The notes beneath the pieces were generated by a model. It made no database searches. It saw only the letters and a list, made by a program, of their open reading frames with translations, and was not told where the DNA came from. Shown one piece after another: positions 5,186 through 13,260 of a stretch of DNA of 20,296 nt. The position numbers and the translations under genes were made by a program. This DNA comes from a virus. Position 1 is the stretch's first letter; each line of letters opens with the position of its first letter. The stretch lies in IMG/VR virus record IMGVR_UViG_3300015241_000145, positions 1 to 20,296 of that record. One strand, written 5' to 3'.

Positions 5186-6934
5186 TCGTCTCCTTTCGAA
5201 ATTGTTGTTCGCAACGCTGCCCGGGCCGCCGAGATGGGGACCAAGCAGCTTTGCGAGGAATCGCTGATCGAGCTGACCGCCTATCTGTGGGACGTCGCCG
5301 ACCCTGGCGAGCCGCTGGTGGGCGGCTGGGCCATGGATGCCATAGCCGACCACCTGGAGGCAACCTTTTATGACCACATCAAACGGCTTCTTATCACTGT
5401 TCCGCCCGGATTCTCGAAATCGTCACTCACAAATGTTTTCTTCCCGCTCTGGGTCTGGCTGCGAACACCACATGCCAGATTTATCGGGGCCAGCTACGAG
5501 TCCGGCATCCCGGAGCGCGATAACCTCAAGTGCCGTCGACTCATCCAACACGAGAAGTGGCAGCGATTTTGGTCAGATCGCTTCTCCCTCATCGTCCCCA
5601 CCACTGTGGAGCGCTTTGAGAACGACCACACCGGATGGAAAATGGCCACCGCCGTCGGCGCCAAGCTCCTCGGCTACCGCGGTAACTACATCATCATCGA
5701 CGACGCCAACGATCCCTCCATCGAGCATCAGTCCGGCGCCAAGCGCATTCAAGCGGTTCGTTGGTTTCGCGAGGTGGTTCCTACGCGACTGAACAACATG
5801 AGTCGTGACAAGATCATCGCCATCCAGCAACGGCTTCATATGGAAGACGTCGCCGGTACCGCGCTGAGCCTGGAGCACGAGAACTACGTCCACCTCAACA
5901 TCCCGATGGAGTACGAGCCGCGGACCTACATCAACGCCTGGGCGCCGCCGGACGCGGACGATCCCGACGGCCCTGACCAGATCGTCACTCTGTTCGACGA
6001 GACTGCCGAGGCGGCCGTAGCTCTCAATCCAGATGTCATCTACTGGCAGGACCCGCGCACCGAGCCCGGCGAGCTGGCATGGCCTGAGCGGTTCACTGCA
6101 AAGATGGTGGCAGTGCTCAAGAAGACGCTGGGCAAGACCATGTCGTCGGCCCAGCTCCAGCAGCGCCCGGTGCCGCGCGGCGGCAACATCATCAGGACCG
6201 AGAGCTGGAAATTGTGGGACAAAGAGATTTATCCAACATTTTCCTATATCCTCGCCACGCTCGACACCGCCTACACCGAGAAGACATCGAACGATCCGTC
6301 GGGCATCGCCATCTGGGGCCTGTTCTACGACAACACCGGAATGGTCGACGTCCGCCTCGTCGATCGCCTGGGGCGCCAGCTTCCGCTGATGGAGGAGGAG
6401 GGCAATCCCAAGGTCATGCTGATCTACGCCTGGACAGATCATTTCGAATTAAATGATCTCGTCCGTCGGGTTCTGCATACCTGCACCAAGAATCAGATCA
6501 ACTACGGGCTTGAACTGCAAGGCATGCCGCGGTTTCCGGTCGACACGCTGGTGATCGAGGGCAAGGCCTCCGGCCTGAGCGTCCAGCAGGAAATCACGCG
6601 CCTGCTGTCGCTCGGCCGCGGGCGCACGCTCAACGTCGAGATGCTGCCGGCAAAATTATTACGGGATGACAAATTGTCGCGGCTGGTTTCTGTCTCTCAT
6701 TTATTTGAGAACGAGGTTGTTTACGCTCCTGACAAGGAGTTTGCTGGCAAAGTGATCGATCAAGTCGGGAACTTCCCTTACACGACCCATGACGAGTACG
6801 TGGACTGTACCTCCATGGCGATGCGCTGGTTCCGCGACCATGGCTTCGCCCCGACCCGCGAGGAGCTGTTCGAGGAGGCCGACAACGCCGTGGCGTTCAG
6901 GCAGAAGCTGAAGCCGCTGTACGGAGGAATTTGA
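5183..6934 (+). CDS. terL: Terminase large subunit (TerL)
   Basis: The packaging motor ATPase and nuclease, which acts at the portal. From ATG 5183 it has 583 residues. The Walker A-type loop is VPPGFSKSS (73-81, with K79), the Walker B is YIIIDD (169-174), and IIAIQQRLHMEDVAG (211-225) is the coupling segment typical of this terminase family. The C-terminal RNase H-like nuclease shows TLDTAYTEK (359-367, D361), VIEGKASG (457-464, E459) and HDEYVDC (536-542, D541) as metal-binding acids. A TTG at 5117 and an ATG at 5234 are other possible starts; family similarity begins near residue 24, so the exact start is uncertain. It is followed directly by the recombinase gene (TGATG). Confidence 0.95.
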   Translation: MSSPFEIVVRNAARAAEMGTKQLCEESLIELTAYLWDVADPGEPLVGGWAMDAIADHLEATFYDHIKRLLITVPPGFSKSSLTNVFFPLWVWLRTPHARFIGASYESGIPERDNLKCRRLIQHEKWQRFWSDRFSLIVPTTVERFENDHTGWKMATAVGAKLLGYRGNYIIIDDANDPSIEHQSGAKRIQAVRWFREVVPTRLNNMSRDKIIAIQQRLHMEDVAGTALSLEHENYVHLNIPMEYEPRTYINAWAPPDADDPDGPDQIVTLFDETAEAAVALNPDVIYWQDPRTEPGELAWPERFTAKMVAVLKKTLGKTMSSAQLQQRPVPRGGNIIRTESWKLWDKEIYPTFSYILATLDTAYTEKTSNDPSGIAIWGLFYDNTGMVDVRLVDRLGRQLPLMEEEGNPKVMLIYAWTDHFELNDLVRRVLHTCTKNQINYGLELQGMPRFPVDTLVIEGKASGLSVQQEITRLLSLGRGRTLNVEMLPAKLLRDDKLSRLVSVSHLFENEVVYAPDKEFAGKVIDQVGNFPYTTHDEYVDCTSMAMRWFRDHGFAPTREELFEEADNAVAFRQKLKPLYGGI

Positions 6935-7821
6935 TGAAAAACAAACTGGAGCTAGCAATTAGCACATCGACATCATTCGACAGCGCATGGAAGGATTTTT
7001 ACAGGTGGGCGAGAAGTAGAGGATTTGTGCCAATACCCACTTCTCAATGGGTACTCGCCGATTACATCTTCTATCTTTTGGAGGATCAAAACCTCAGCAT
7101 CTCAACTGTCTTACGAAAATTAACATCTATCAAATATAGGAATCTGGAGTGGTATGGGCACATTGTAGACGATGAGTGCTTTCGTGGAATCCTGAATATT
7201 TTGCACACCCAATTCTATCGCCAACCAAAAAGAGCGGAGCCATTAACGCCTGTGCAAATCAAGAAAATAGCTGACTATCTACAGCCGCATGACCGAGCTT
7301 TACTCTTGACAGGATTTATGGGGGCGTTGAGACGATCGGAAATCGTAGCCTTGAATCCTGATGATATTATTCGTACCGAACGCGGCGCTTTGATTCTGAT
7401 TCGAAAATCTAAAGGTGACCAGGAAGCTAAAGGCCAGCAGGTTGAAGTTTACCGTGGGTCTGATGCAAGATATTGTTGCCTGTCTGCGATGGAGGAGTGG
7501 TTTGGGGTTAAGGAGATTCATGCAGGCGAGCCAATTTTTCGGCGCATCCGTCGGGGCGATCATCCTGGCACTGCCGATGATCGCTTGACGGGACAAAGCG
7601 TGACAAAGTTTGTCAAAGAGTGGGTTCCGCTAGTCGGTCTCAATCCTGATTTGTACAGTGCAAATTCACTACGTTCGGGGAGAGCAAGTTCGATTGGATT
7701 CAAGGGTGGTAGCATTTGGGGAATCAGAACGATTCTTAGACACCTCACCCCCACACTTGAGGAAACGTACGCCAGACGCCGAAACAGAGCCGCTGATGTT
7801 AGAGCCTTAAGGTCATTGTAA
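6934..7821 (+). CDS. Tyrosine recombinase / integrase, embedded in packaging operon
   Basis: 295 residues. The SAM-like N-terminal core-binding domain covers about residues 10-100 and the catalytic domain about 104-290. Catalytic residues are R133 (GALRRSE), probable K160 (RKSKGDQ), R247, H270 (ILRHLTP) and the nucleophile Y279 (EETYARR). The box II His of the usual HxxR is Asn (N244, ANSLRSGRA), an unusual change that may lower activity. The gene is AT-richer than its neighbours: 26 of 60 bases at 7021-7080 and 21 of 60 at 7081-7140 are G or C. It begins on the terL stop with GGAGGA upstream and abuts the next gene. No attachment site was seen. Likely a transferred gene. Confidence 0.9.
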   Translation: MKNKLELAISTSTSFDSAWKDFYRWARSRGFVPIPTSQWVLADYIFYLLEDQNLSISTVLRKLTSIKYRNLEWYGHIVDDECFRGILNILHTQFYRQPKRAEPLTPVQIKKIADYLQPHDRALLLTGFMGALRRSEIVALNPDDIIRTERGALILIRKSKGDQEAKGQQVEVYRGSDARYCCLSAMEEWFGVKEIHAGEPIFRRIRRGDHPGTADDRLTGQSVTKFVKEWVPLVGLNPDLYSANSLRSGRASSIGFKGGSIWGIRTILRHLTPTLEETYARRRNRAADVRALRSL

Positions 7822-8067
7822 ATGCAAAACAAACTGATCTGGGTGTACCAGAACGGCCGCATGTCGCCGCAGCTCTGCCACGACGCGCCGGATCACAAGA
7901 CCATCGGGATGGCCAGGGTCGTAGCCAATTTCAACTTGACCGTCGATGATCTCAAGCTGAGCTTCGATGAGCTGGTCGCCAAGTATCCGGCGCCGAGCGC
8001 GGTCGAAGCCGAGGTGATTCCACCGTCGGTGCCCCTCCTTCGGCAGCCGGGATTTCCACCGGTCTGA
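7822..8067 (+). CDS. Small phage protein, 81 aa
   Basis: ATG directly follows the recombinase TAA with no spacer; AAGG at 7809-7812 is a modest ribosome site. The product starts LIWVYQNGRMSPQL (residues 5-18), has a mixed middle and a Pro-rich C-terminus (PPSVPLLRQPGFPPV, 67-81). GC returns to the phage average here. No recognised domain. A long frame on the other strand (7813-8457) is judged to be its shadow. Confidence 0.65.
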   Translation: MQNKLIWVYQNGRMSPQLCHDAPDHKTIGMARVVANFNLTVDDLKLSFDELVAKYPAPSAVEAEVIPPSVPLLRQPGFPPV

Positions 8068-8106
8068 TGTGATATGCTCAACTCGTTGAAAGCGGAGAAT
8101 CTGTAA

Positions 8107-8553
8107 ATGTTTAGCTGGTGGCACCGGCATCATCCTCCATCGAACTTCCCGCCGGCACCCGCTTTCATCAAGCGCTTGACGCTGCGCGTCAGCTATAATC
8201 CGAGGAGCAAAATAGCCATGTCGACCGTTCTTCTTGAGTGGACCGATCCAACCGTCCGGACCGATACTCCACCGACTGCCCTGCCGCCCGCCGAGATCAT
8301 GGAAATCGATGTTTTCGATTTTCCTGACACTCCCGGCGTTCCTACGATCAACACGCAAATCGGCACCGTTCCCGGTCCCGGAACGTCGTTTATGACCGGA
8401 GTTCTCGACGTCGGCGTCCACCGCTTTACCGTCCAGGTGCGCGACACCACCGGACACGTCTCAGCGCCGTCGAATGTGGCGACTGTGACCGTGCCGGCAA
8501 CTCAGGCGCCGCCGGCCGCCGTCACTGACCTGCGGGCTACCCTCCAGCCCTGA
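8107..8553 (+). CDS. Ig/fibronectin III-like phage protein
   Basis: 148 residues. Residues ~38-130 read as a beta-sandwich: VLLEWTDP (41-48), IMEIDVFDF (64-72), then HRFTVQVRDTTGHVSAPSN (105-123) and VATVTVP, the last matching the closing strands of fibronectin type III folds. The first ~30 residues are basic and Pro-rich. Ig and FnIII domains in phages usually sit on virion surfaces and bind host glycans or decorate heads and tails. Position just before the portal gene fits a structural role. GGAG at 8094-8097 supports the start. Confidence 0.7.
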   Translation: MFSWWHRHHPPSNFPPAPAFIKRLTLRVSYNPRSKIAMSTVLLEWTDPTVRTDTPPTALPPAEIMEIDVFDFPDTPGVPTINTQIGTVPGPGTSFMTGVLDVGVHRFTVQVRDTTGHVSAPSNVATVTVPATQAPPAAVTDLRATLQP

Positions 8554-8587
8554 GCCATGTTAGCCTTCCGGGCCACTGGAGCGCACC

Positions 8588-11074
8588 ATGGCCCGGTCTA
8601 CCAATGTCATCCCGTTAGACGCCTACCAGAGCCGCCTGCGGCTGGCCCACGGCAAGCAGGATGCCCAAGACGTCCGCCGTGACGAGCACCGGCGCGCCCA
8701 AGGGCTCCCGGACAAGACCGGACGACCGCTCAACGCCCGCGGCAAGGACTCATTCACCAGTAAGGACGCGGCCGACATCGGCACCATGCGTCCGGACATG
8801 AACTCTCCAGCCAATGAGCCGATTGTTGGCGACTCGATCGTCGACATCGCCCAAGGCGTTGCGATGCCGGTCAATCGTGCCGGTGACGCCAAGTCGATCG
8901 AGCTGGGCGACGGCAGCGTCATCATCGATCTCAACCCGTTCTCAAGCGTCGACATCGACGAGCGCGAGGATGGTGAGGAGCGCGGCTTTGCCGACAACCT
9001 CGCTGACGACATCGATGAGATGGAATTGGCCGCGATATCGGCCGAAACCCTGGAGGGCATCAGGCAAGATGAAGAAAGCCGCCGCGACGTCCTCGACACA
9101 CGCCAAAAAGGCATCAAGCTCCTCGGCCTCAAGATCGAGGAGCCGCGCGGAGATGTCGGCACGTCTTCTGCGCCGCTTGAAGGAATGTCCACTGTGCGGC
9201 ATACCCTTCTCCTCGAAGCATGCGCCAGCTTCCAGGCAGGAGCACGTGCTGAGCTGCTACCATCGGAAGGTCCTGTCAAAGTTAGAGTTGACTTACCTCC
9301 GGGCGCCCAGCCAGCACAACCTGGACAGCCTCCTCAAGGGCTTGGCCAGCAGCCGCTCGATGAACTCGGTGAAGCTCTCCAGAAGGACATGAACCACTAT
9401 CTGACGACGACCGCGTCAGAGTACGTTCCCGATACCGACCGCATGCTGTTCATCGTAGGATTCTCAGGCGATGGATTCAAAAAGCTCTACCACGACCCCC
9501 TCAAGCGACGACCGATGTCTGTCTCTGTCGATCCCGAAGACCTCATCGTCAGCAACATGGCGACTGATATCGAGAGCTGCGGACGAGTTACGCACCGTAT
9601 GCGGATGCGACGTTCGCTCCTTCGACGAATGCAGATCATCGGTGCTTACCGCGACGTGCATATCCAACAGGCTGCGGTCGCGGACACACCCGATGCGGTG
9701 AAGCAGGAGATCGCCGATGTCGTCGGCGCCAAGCCGGAGCCGATGCGGCCCAAGGACGTCGATTACACGCTGTTCGAGTGCTATTGCGAGCTGGACATCG
9801 ACGCATTCGCACCGCCGCAGTTCAAGGGCAAGGCGCTGCCTTTGCCCTACCGCGTGACGATCGAGAAGGACTCAAAACAGATTCTCGAAATCTCGCGCAA
9901 CTGGAAGAAAGACGATCCGCTGTGTCAAGCGCGACAGACATTCGTGCAATATCCATTCATCCCGGCTCTTGGGTTCTACAGCCTCGGATTCTTGCATTTG
10001 TTGGGCAACACGACACTTGCCCTCACTGCGGCTACGCGGGAGATGCTCGACGCCGGTATGTTCGCGAACTTCCCTGGCTTCGTGTACGCCAAGCAAGTCG
10101 GGCGGCAGCTTACGAATCAGTTCCGCTGCCCGCCGGGCGGCGGCGTCGCGATTGATCTTCCCGCCGGCATGACGGTGCAGCAGGTCGTGATGCCGCTGCC
10201 CTACAAGGAAGTCGGCCCGGCTTTCCCCGCCTTCATCCAGCATGTCGAGCAGAATGGCCGCCAGCTCGCGATGGTGAGCAACGCTCCGGTCGCCGAAGGC
10301 AAGCAGGATGCTCCTGTGGGCACCACGCTGGCGCTGATCGAGCAGCAGACCAAGGTGCTTGGCTCGGCCTTCAAGCGTCTGCACATCGCGCAATCGCGCG
10401 AGTTCAAGCTTCTCGTCGATCTCTTCAAGGAAGACCCCGAGGCGATGTGGCGCCACAACGAGCGCCCGCAGATGAACTGGACGAAAAAGCAGTTCCTCTC
10501 GGCCTTGCAGCGCTACGAGCTGGTCCCGGTCGCCGATCCGAACAATCCGACCAGCCTGCACCGCATGGCCAAAGCTGCCATGCTCAAGACGCTCCAAGCG
10601 GCCAACCCCGGCATCTACGATCCGATCGCGGTCGACCGCCGCGTGCTGACCATGGCGGCCATCGATCCGGAAGGGCTGTTCAAGGGACCGGCGCCTGCGG
10701 CGCCCGACCCCATGATGATGCTCCTGCAAGCGAAGATTCAGCTTGAGAACCTGAAATTGCAGCAGAAGGACAAGGAGCTTCAGCTCAAAGCTGCGACCGC
10801 GGCGATGCAGCAGCAGGGCAAGGCTGCCGACCGTTCGTCCCAGGAGCGCGTCGAGCTGCTCAAGCAGGACATCGTCAAGATGGAGCAGCAGTCCCAGCTC
10901 GTGCTATCTGGGCTCAAGCACAACGCCGACATGATCATGCACGTGCATGGCCAGATGGCCAAGACGGCCGGCGGACCTTCGGCCTTCCCAGGCAAACCCG
11001 GCGGTGACGGCAGCTCGCCGGGGATGCAGCAGGAGACCGAGCACAAACCGACGTCAACAGGAGTTGTTGACTAA
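8588..11074 (+). CDS. Portal protein (P22-like, large)
   Basis: 828 residues. The dodecameric channel at one head vertex through which TerL pumps DNA. Support: position after terL, size in the range of P22-type portals, the segment FECYCELDIDAF (396-407) with PYRVTI, a GFYSLGFLHLLGN stretch (462-474), and SNAPVAEGKQDAPVGTTLAL, all patterns of this portal group. The N-terminal ~200 residues are acidic and variable. The C-terminus (709-789) is a long Gln/Lys-rich coiled coil of the portal-barrel kind, followed by a Gly/Pro tail. Start ATG 8588 lacks a perfect ribosome site (GGAGC at 8579-8583). Confidence 0.88.
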   Translation: MARSTNVIPLDAYQSRLRLAHGKQDAQDVRRDEHRRAQGLPDKTGRPLNARGKDSFTSKDAADIGTMRPDMNSPANEPIVGDSIVDIAQGVAMPVNRAGDAKSIELGDGSVIIDLNPFSSVDIDEREDGEERGFADNLADDIDEMELAAISAETLEGIRQDEESRRDVLDTRQKGIKLLGLKIEEPRGDVGTSSAPLEGMSTVRHTLLLEACASFQAGARAELLPSEGPVKVRVDLPPGAQPAQPGQPPQGLGQQPLDELGEALQKDMNHYLTTTASEYVPDTDRMLFIVGFSGDGFKKLYHDPLKRRPMSVSVDPEDLIVSNMATDIESCGRVTHRMRMRRSLLRRMQIIGAYRDVHIQQAAVADTPDAVKQEIADVVGAKPEPMRPKDVDYTLFECYCELDIDAFAPPQFKGKALPLPYRVTIEKDSKQILEISRNWKKDDPLCQARQTFVQYPFIPALGFYSLGFLHLLGNTTLALTAATREMLDAGMFANFPGFVYAKQVGRQLTNQFRCPPGGGVAIDLPAGMTVQQVVMPLPYKEVGPAFPAFIQHVEQNGRQLAMVSNAPVAEGKQDAPVGTTLALIEQQTKVLGSAFKRLHIAQSREFKLLVDLFKEDPEAMWRHNERPQMNWTKKQFLSALQRYELVPVADPNNPTSLHRMAKAAMLKTLQAANPGIYDPIAVDRRVLTMAAIDPEGLFKGPAPAAPDPMMMLLQAKIQLENLKLQQKDKELQLKAATAAMQQQGKAADRSSQERVELLKQDIVKMEQQSQLVLSGLKHNADMIMHVHGQMAKTAGGPSAFPGKPGGDGSSPGMQQETEHKPTSTGVVD

Positions 11075-11098
11075 ACCATCTAAAGCAAGGACCGAATC

Positions 11099-11431
11099 AT
11101 GGACGAAGCGGGAACGGTGCGTGAACAGGTAAAGTCGAGCTTACCACAGTGGCGGTCGCACAAGATCGTGCGCGCGGCGCCGATTCGGGCGATCTACAAG
11201 TCTGGCGTTACCAATGAGATGGAGGATACCTCGATTGAGGCTCGGCCGTGGATCGTCTACCTCGACGGTTATCCGTCATTCCAAGTGGACGCCAAGGTAT
11301 TTGCCCGCTACTTTCCGCAACCCGGCGACTATTTTGTCGTTTACGACGACGGCTACGAGTCCGTGTCACCCAAAAAGGCCTTCGAGGAAGGCTATACCTG
11401 CCTTGAGGGCAAACCTGCGGTGGGAGCGTGA
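11099..11431 (+). CDS. Conserved phage protein, 110 aa
   Basis: WRSHKIVRAAPI (residues 18-29), then PWIVYLDG and FARYFPQPGDYFVVYDDGYE (68-87), followed by SVSPKKAFEEGYT. This 'PQPG.Y.V.Y.DGY.S.SP..AFE.GYT' ending is shared by a family common next to phage portal or head genes; function not assigned. It lies 24 nt after the portal and ends in a GTGATG junction with the next gene. Confidence 0.75.
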   Translation: MDEAGTVREQVKSSLPQWRSHKIVRAAPIRAIYKSGVTNEMEDTSIEARPWIVYLDGYPSFQVDAKVFARYFPQPGDYFVVYDDGYESVSPKKAFEEGYTCLEGKPAVGA

Positions 11432-11664
11432 TGCCTGTTCCGCTCCACAACATGCGCGACCTGCTGATGCCCGGCCTTATGGCGAACCGGGCCGAATACA
11501 CGGCCATGATGTCGGTGTGGGAGAATGAGTTCGCTGTGGCGGCTATCGACACCGCCATCCTTCCCGTTGTGTCGCCGGTGGCTGCGGTTGCTGCCGCGGC
11601 TGCGGCGGCTGTGATCCGGAACCAGGTGGTGACCCGCAGGTTCCTACCTTGGAGGCGTGAGTGA
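11431..11664 (+). CDS. Capsid-N-terminus-like small membrane protein
   Basis: 77 residues from ATG 11431 (a GTG at 11428 is also possible). The first 16 residues, MPVPLHNMRDLLMPGL, match the major capsid protein's first 16, MPIALPAIRDLLLPGL, at 10 positions. Tyr23 and Trp30 are also at the same positions in both. The rest is a hydrophobic segment (about residues 38-62) with a run of alanines, and a basic end (RRFLPWRRE). This looks like a partial duplication of the capsid N-terminus fused to a membrane anchor. Role unknown: a decoy, an assembly or nucleation factor, or a homing peptide are all possible. Confidence 0.65.
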   Translation: MPVPLHNMRDLLMPGLMANRAEYTAMMSVWENEFAVAAIDTAILPVVSPVAAVAAAAAAAVIRNQVVTRRFLPWRRE

Positions 11665-11867
11665 CCACGAACGTCGAACCGATTCTACAATTCTTCGAGT
11701 ACGGTCATCTGCCGCCACATCTTGGGCAGGTCTCGGAGATGTTCTTTCAACTCGCGCATGATATCGTCCACCGGTGCCCCCGTTGTGCCGAGCGCACCGT
11801 GGCGCTGCGTAAGCTCCTCGAAGCCAAGGACGCCGCGGTGCGATCTGTGATATACAAGGAGGCGTGA
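11661..11867 (+). CDS. Acb2/Tad1-like small hairpin protein (candidate)
   Basis: 68 residues, GTG start overlapping the previous stop as GTGA, with GGAGG at 11651-11655. The pattern FFEYGHLPPHL (residues 11-21), LAHDI (32-36), then ERTVALRKLLEAKDAAVRS (44-62) is a widespread small phage family. Its helical-hairpin layout (Y..L.P, LA..I, P..ER..AL.KL.EA..AA.R) resembles the Acb2/Tad1 hairpin family, whose studied members soak up cyclic nucleotide signals of CBASS or Thoeris. That link is from memory of the family and is not shown here; binding residues were not verified. Confidence 0.55.
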   Translation: MTTNVEPILQFFEYGHLPPHLGQVSEMFFQLAHDIVHRCPRCAERTVALRKLLEAKDAAVRSVIYKEA

Positions 11868-12089
11868 GTGGAATCCGGGAGCGCCCATAGGAATCATCCT
11901 GGTGCGCGTGAGGCACATCCGGACGGCAGTCCGAAAAATGTGTGCAGGACGTGTGTGAGTTTTTCGCAAAAAAGCGATTTGGGGTATGGTGACTGCAAAT
12001 TTCACAAAAATCTCAATATGTGGTTTGGAAATTGCGACGATTGGTGGCCACTGAAGGAGCAGACTGATGGCACATCCGCACAAGGCTGA
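11868..12089 (+). CDS. Four-cysteine metal-site protein, 73 aa
   Basis: GTG 11868 directly follows the previous TGA, with AAGGAGG at 11856-11862. Cysteines are C26, C29, C43 and C56 (spacing CxxC-x13-C-x12-C), followed by CDDWWP. The spacing is close to that of high-potential iron-sulfur proteins (CxxC-x13-16-C-x13-C), but a structural zinc site is equally possible. The N-terminus is His-rich and charged. It overlaps the next gene by 23 nt. Confidence 0.6.
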   Translation: MESGSAHRNHPGAREAHPDGSPKNVCRTCVSFSQKSDLGYGDCKFHKNLNMWFGNCDDWWPLKEQTDGTSAQG

Positions 12090-13260
12090 GGCCCACGCGT
12101 CCAGCCGCGACAAGTTCCAGGCCATCACCGGTCACCGCGGTGGAGGGCACGCCCATGGCGGTAGTTCGCATCTCAAAAAAGCAGGCAAAGATGGTGTTCT
12201 CGAAACGTGGTCGGGGCACCACAAAACCCATCGGAAGGCCGAAGAACGTGCTCATGGTGGTCGCGCTAAAGCGCGAGCCGACCGGCACCGCCGGGCCAGC
12301 GGCGGCAAGGAAGACATGAAGGTTACGCTGACCGGTCCAGCCAAAGGCCCACATACTAAGAAACCGGTCGAGACTCCGACCAAGGAAAATCCTTTCCCTT
12401 CGATGATTACGACGGATGCCGGTGATTGGTACAAGCGTCTGCAAGGCCGTGATAAGAAATCAAATTCAGGCTTCTCCAAGCAGGACTTGGAGGGCATGGT
12501 GCATGGCAAGCGCGGCGGCAAGATGAAGCGCGGCGGTCGTGCCCTCGGCGGCGCCAAGAATGCCGACGACTGGGGTGACGAGGATTCGACCCGTCAGACC
12601 ATCCCGGTCAAGGAGAAGCCGGTGCAGTCATCGAAGGGTGATGCCTCCAACCGCAAGCGGTGGACCTACGATCCGCCGCAATACGAGGATTGGGGCATGC
12701 ACCCAGCGAGCGGCCGCAAGAAATACGCCCGCGGCGGCAAGGCTCCTGGCAAGGTGATCATCAACGTCAACGCGGCTGGAGCGCGGCCACCGCCGGCTAG
12801 GCCGCCGGTGATGCCGCCGCCAGCCCCACCGCCTGCTGGTCCGCCCCCGGGTGGTCCGCCCCCTGGCGGTGCTCCACCGATGCCGCCTCCGGGCGGCGGG
12901 GCGCCTCCTGGCGCCAACCCTTTGGCCGCCATCAAGGGCGGCATGGGCTTCGCACGCGGCGGCAAGGCCGGGCCGCAGCACCCAAACCCAGGCGGCGGTC
13001 CCCGCGGCGGCGATTCCAAGTACGATCTCGCCGGTTGGCGCAAGTATGCGGCCACGGATCGCGAGAAGCGCATGTCCGGCAAGGCCGGGATGACGCAAGC
13101 CTACACTAAGAAGATCGGCGACGACGGTTCGCTCGATGTCCAGCCGGTGAAGCAGGGCCGGACCAGCCGCGCCAGCGGCGGGCGCATGACGGCCGGTACG
13201 TTCTCCGGCGTGGGGCGGCTTGAGCAGGCCCACATCTCGGCCAGGGACCGCCATCGGTGA
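12067..13260 (+). CDS. Basic RGGK-repeat and proline-rich protein
   Basis: 397 residues with AAGGAG upstream (12054-12059). Extremely basic. It carries scattered glycine-pair motifs: AHGGRA (62-67), ASGGKE (77-82), KRGGKMKRGG (148-157), ARGGKA (221-226 and 297-301 region) and ASGGRM (369-374). Residues 241-281 are a Pro/Gly tract of PPGG units. There is no enzyme domain and the product is likely disordered. Similar RGG/KGG-rich small proteins occur in the head regions of alphaproteobacterial phages. It could bind DNA inside the head or be injected; function is inferred only from position and charge. Confidence 0.75.
   Translation: MAHPHKAEAHASSRDKFQAITGHRGGGHAHGGSSHLKKAGKDGVLETWSGHHKTHRKAEERAHGGRAKARADRHRRASGGKEDMKVTLTGPAKGPHTKKPVETPTKENPFPSMITTDAGDWYKRLQGRDKKSNSGFSKQDLEGMVHGKRGGKMKRGGRALGGAKNADDWGDEDSTRQTIPVKEKPVQSSKGDASNRKRWTYDPPQYEDWGMHPASGRKKYARGGKAPGKVIINVNAAGARPPPARPPVMPPPAPPPAGPPPGGPPPGGAPPMPPPGGGAPPGANPLAAIKGGMGFARGGKAGPQHPNPGGGPRGGDSKYDLAGWRKYAATDREKRMSGKAGMTQAYTKKIGDDGSLDVQPVKQGRTSRASGGRMTAGTFSGVGRLEQAHISARDRHR
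12787..12909. repeat. Low-complexity CCGCC-rich tract encoding PPGG repeats
   Basis: Imperfect short repeats of CCG/CCC/GGC codons giving Pro-Pro-Gly-Gly units inside the basic protein gene. It also opens long reading frames on the opposite strand. Such tracts are prone to length change by slippage, so the copy number may vary between relatives. Confidence 0.7.

Noticed and set aside
5573-6442. 289-residue frame on the minus strand inside terL
   Set aside because: It lies wholly opposite the terminase, and its sequence has the repetitive Asp/Val/Gly look of an antisense GC-rich frame with no domain.
8060-8106. Possible promoter before the Ig-like gene (TATGCT near 8072)
   Set aside because: No -35 of reasonable match at 16-18 nt; only a weak -10.
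7813-8457. 214-residue minus-strand frame after the recombinase
   Set aside because: It overlaps two plus-strand genes with better starts and spacing. Lacks a ribosome site and recognisable motif.
9872-10729. 285-residue minus-strand frame inside the portal gene
   Set aside because: Antisense to strongly portal-like sequence; His/Arg/Leu/Glu-rich with no motif.
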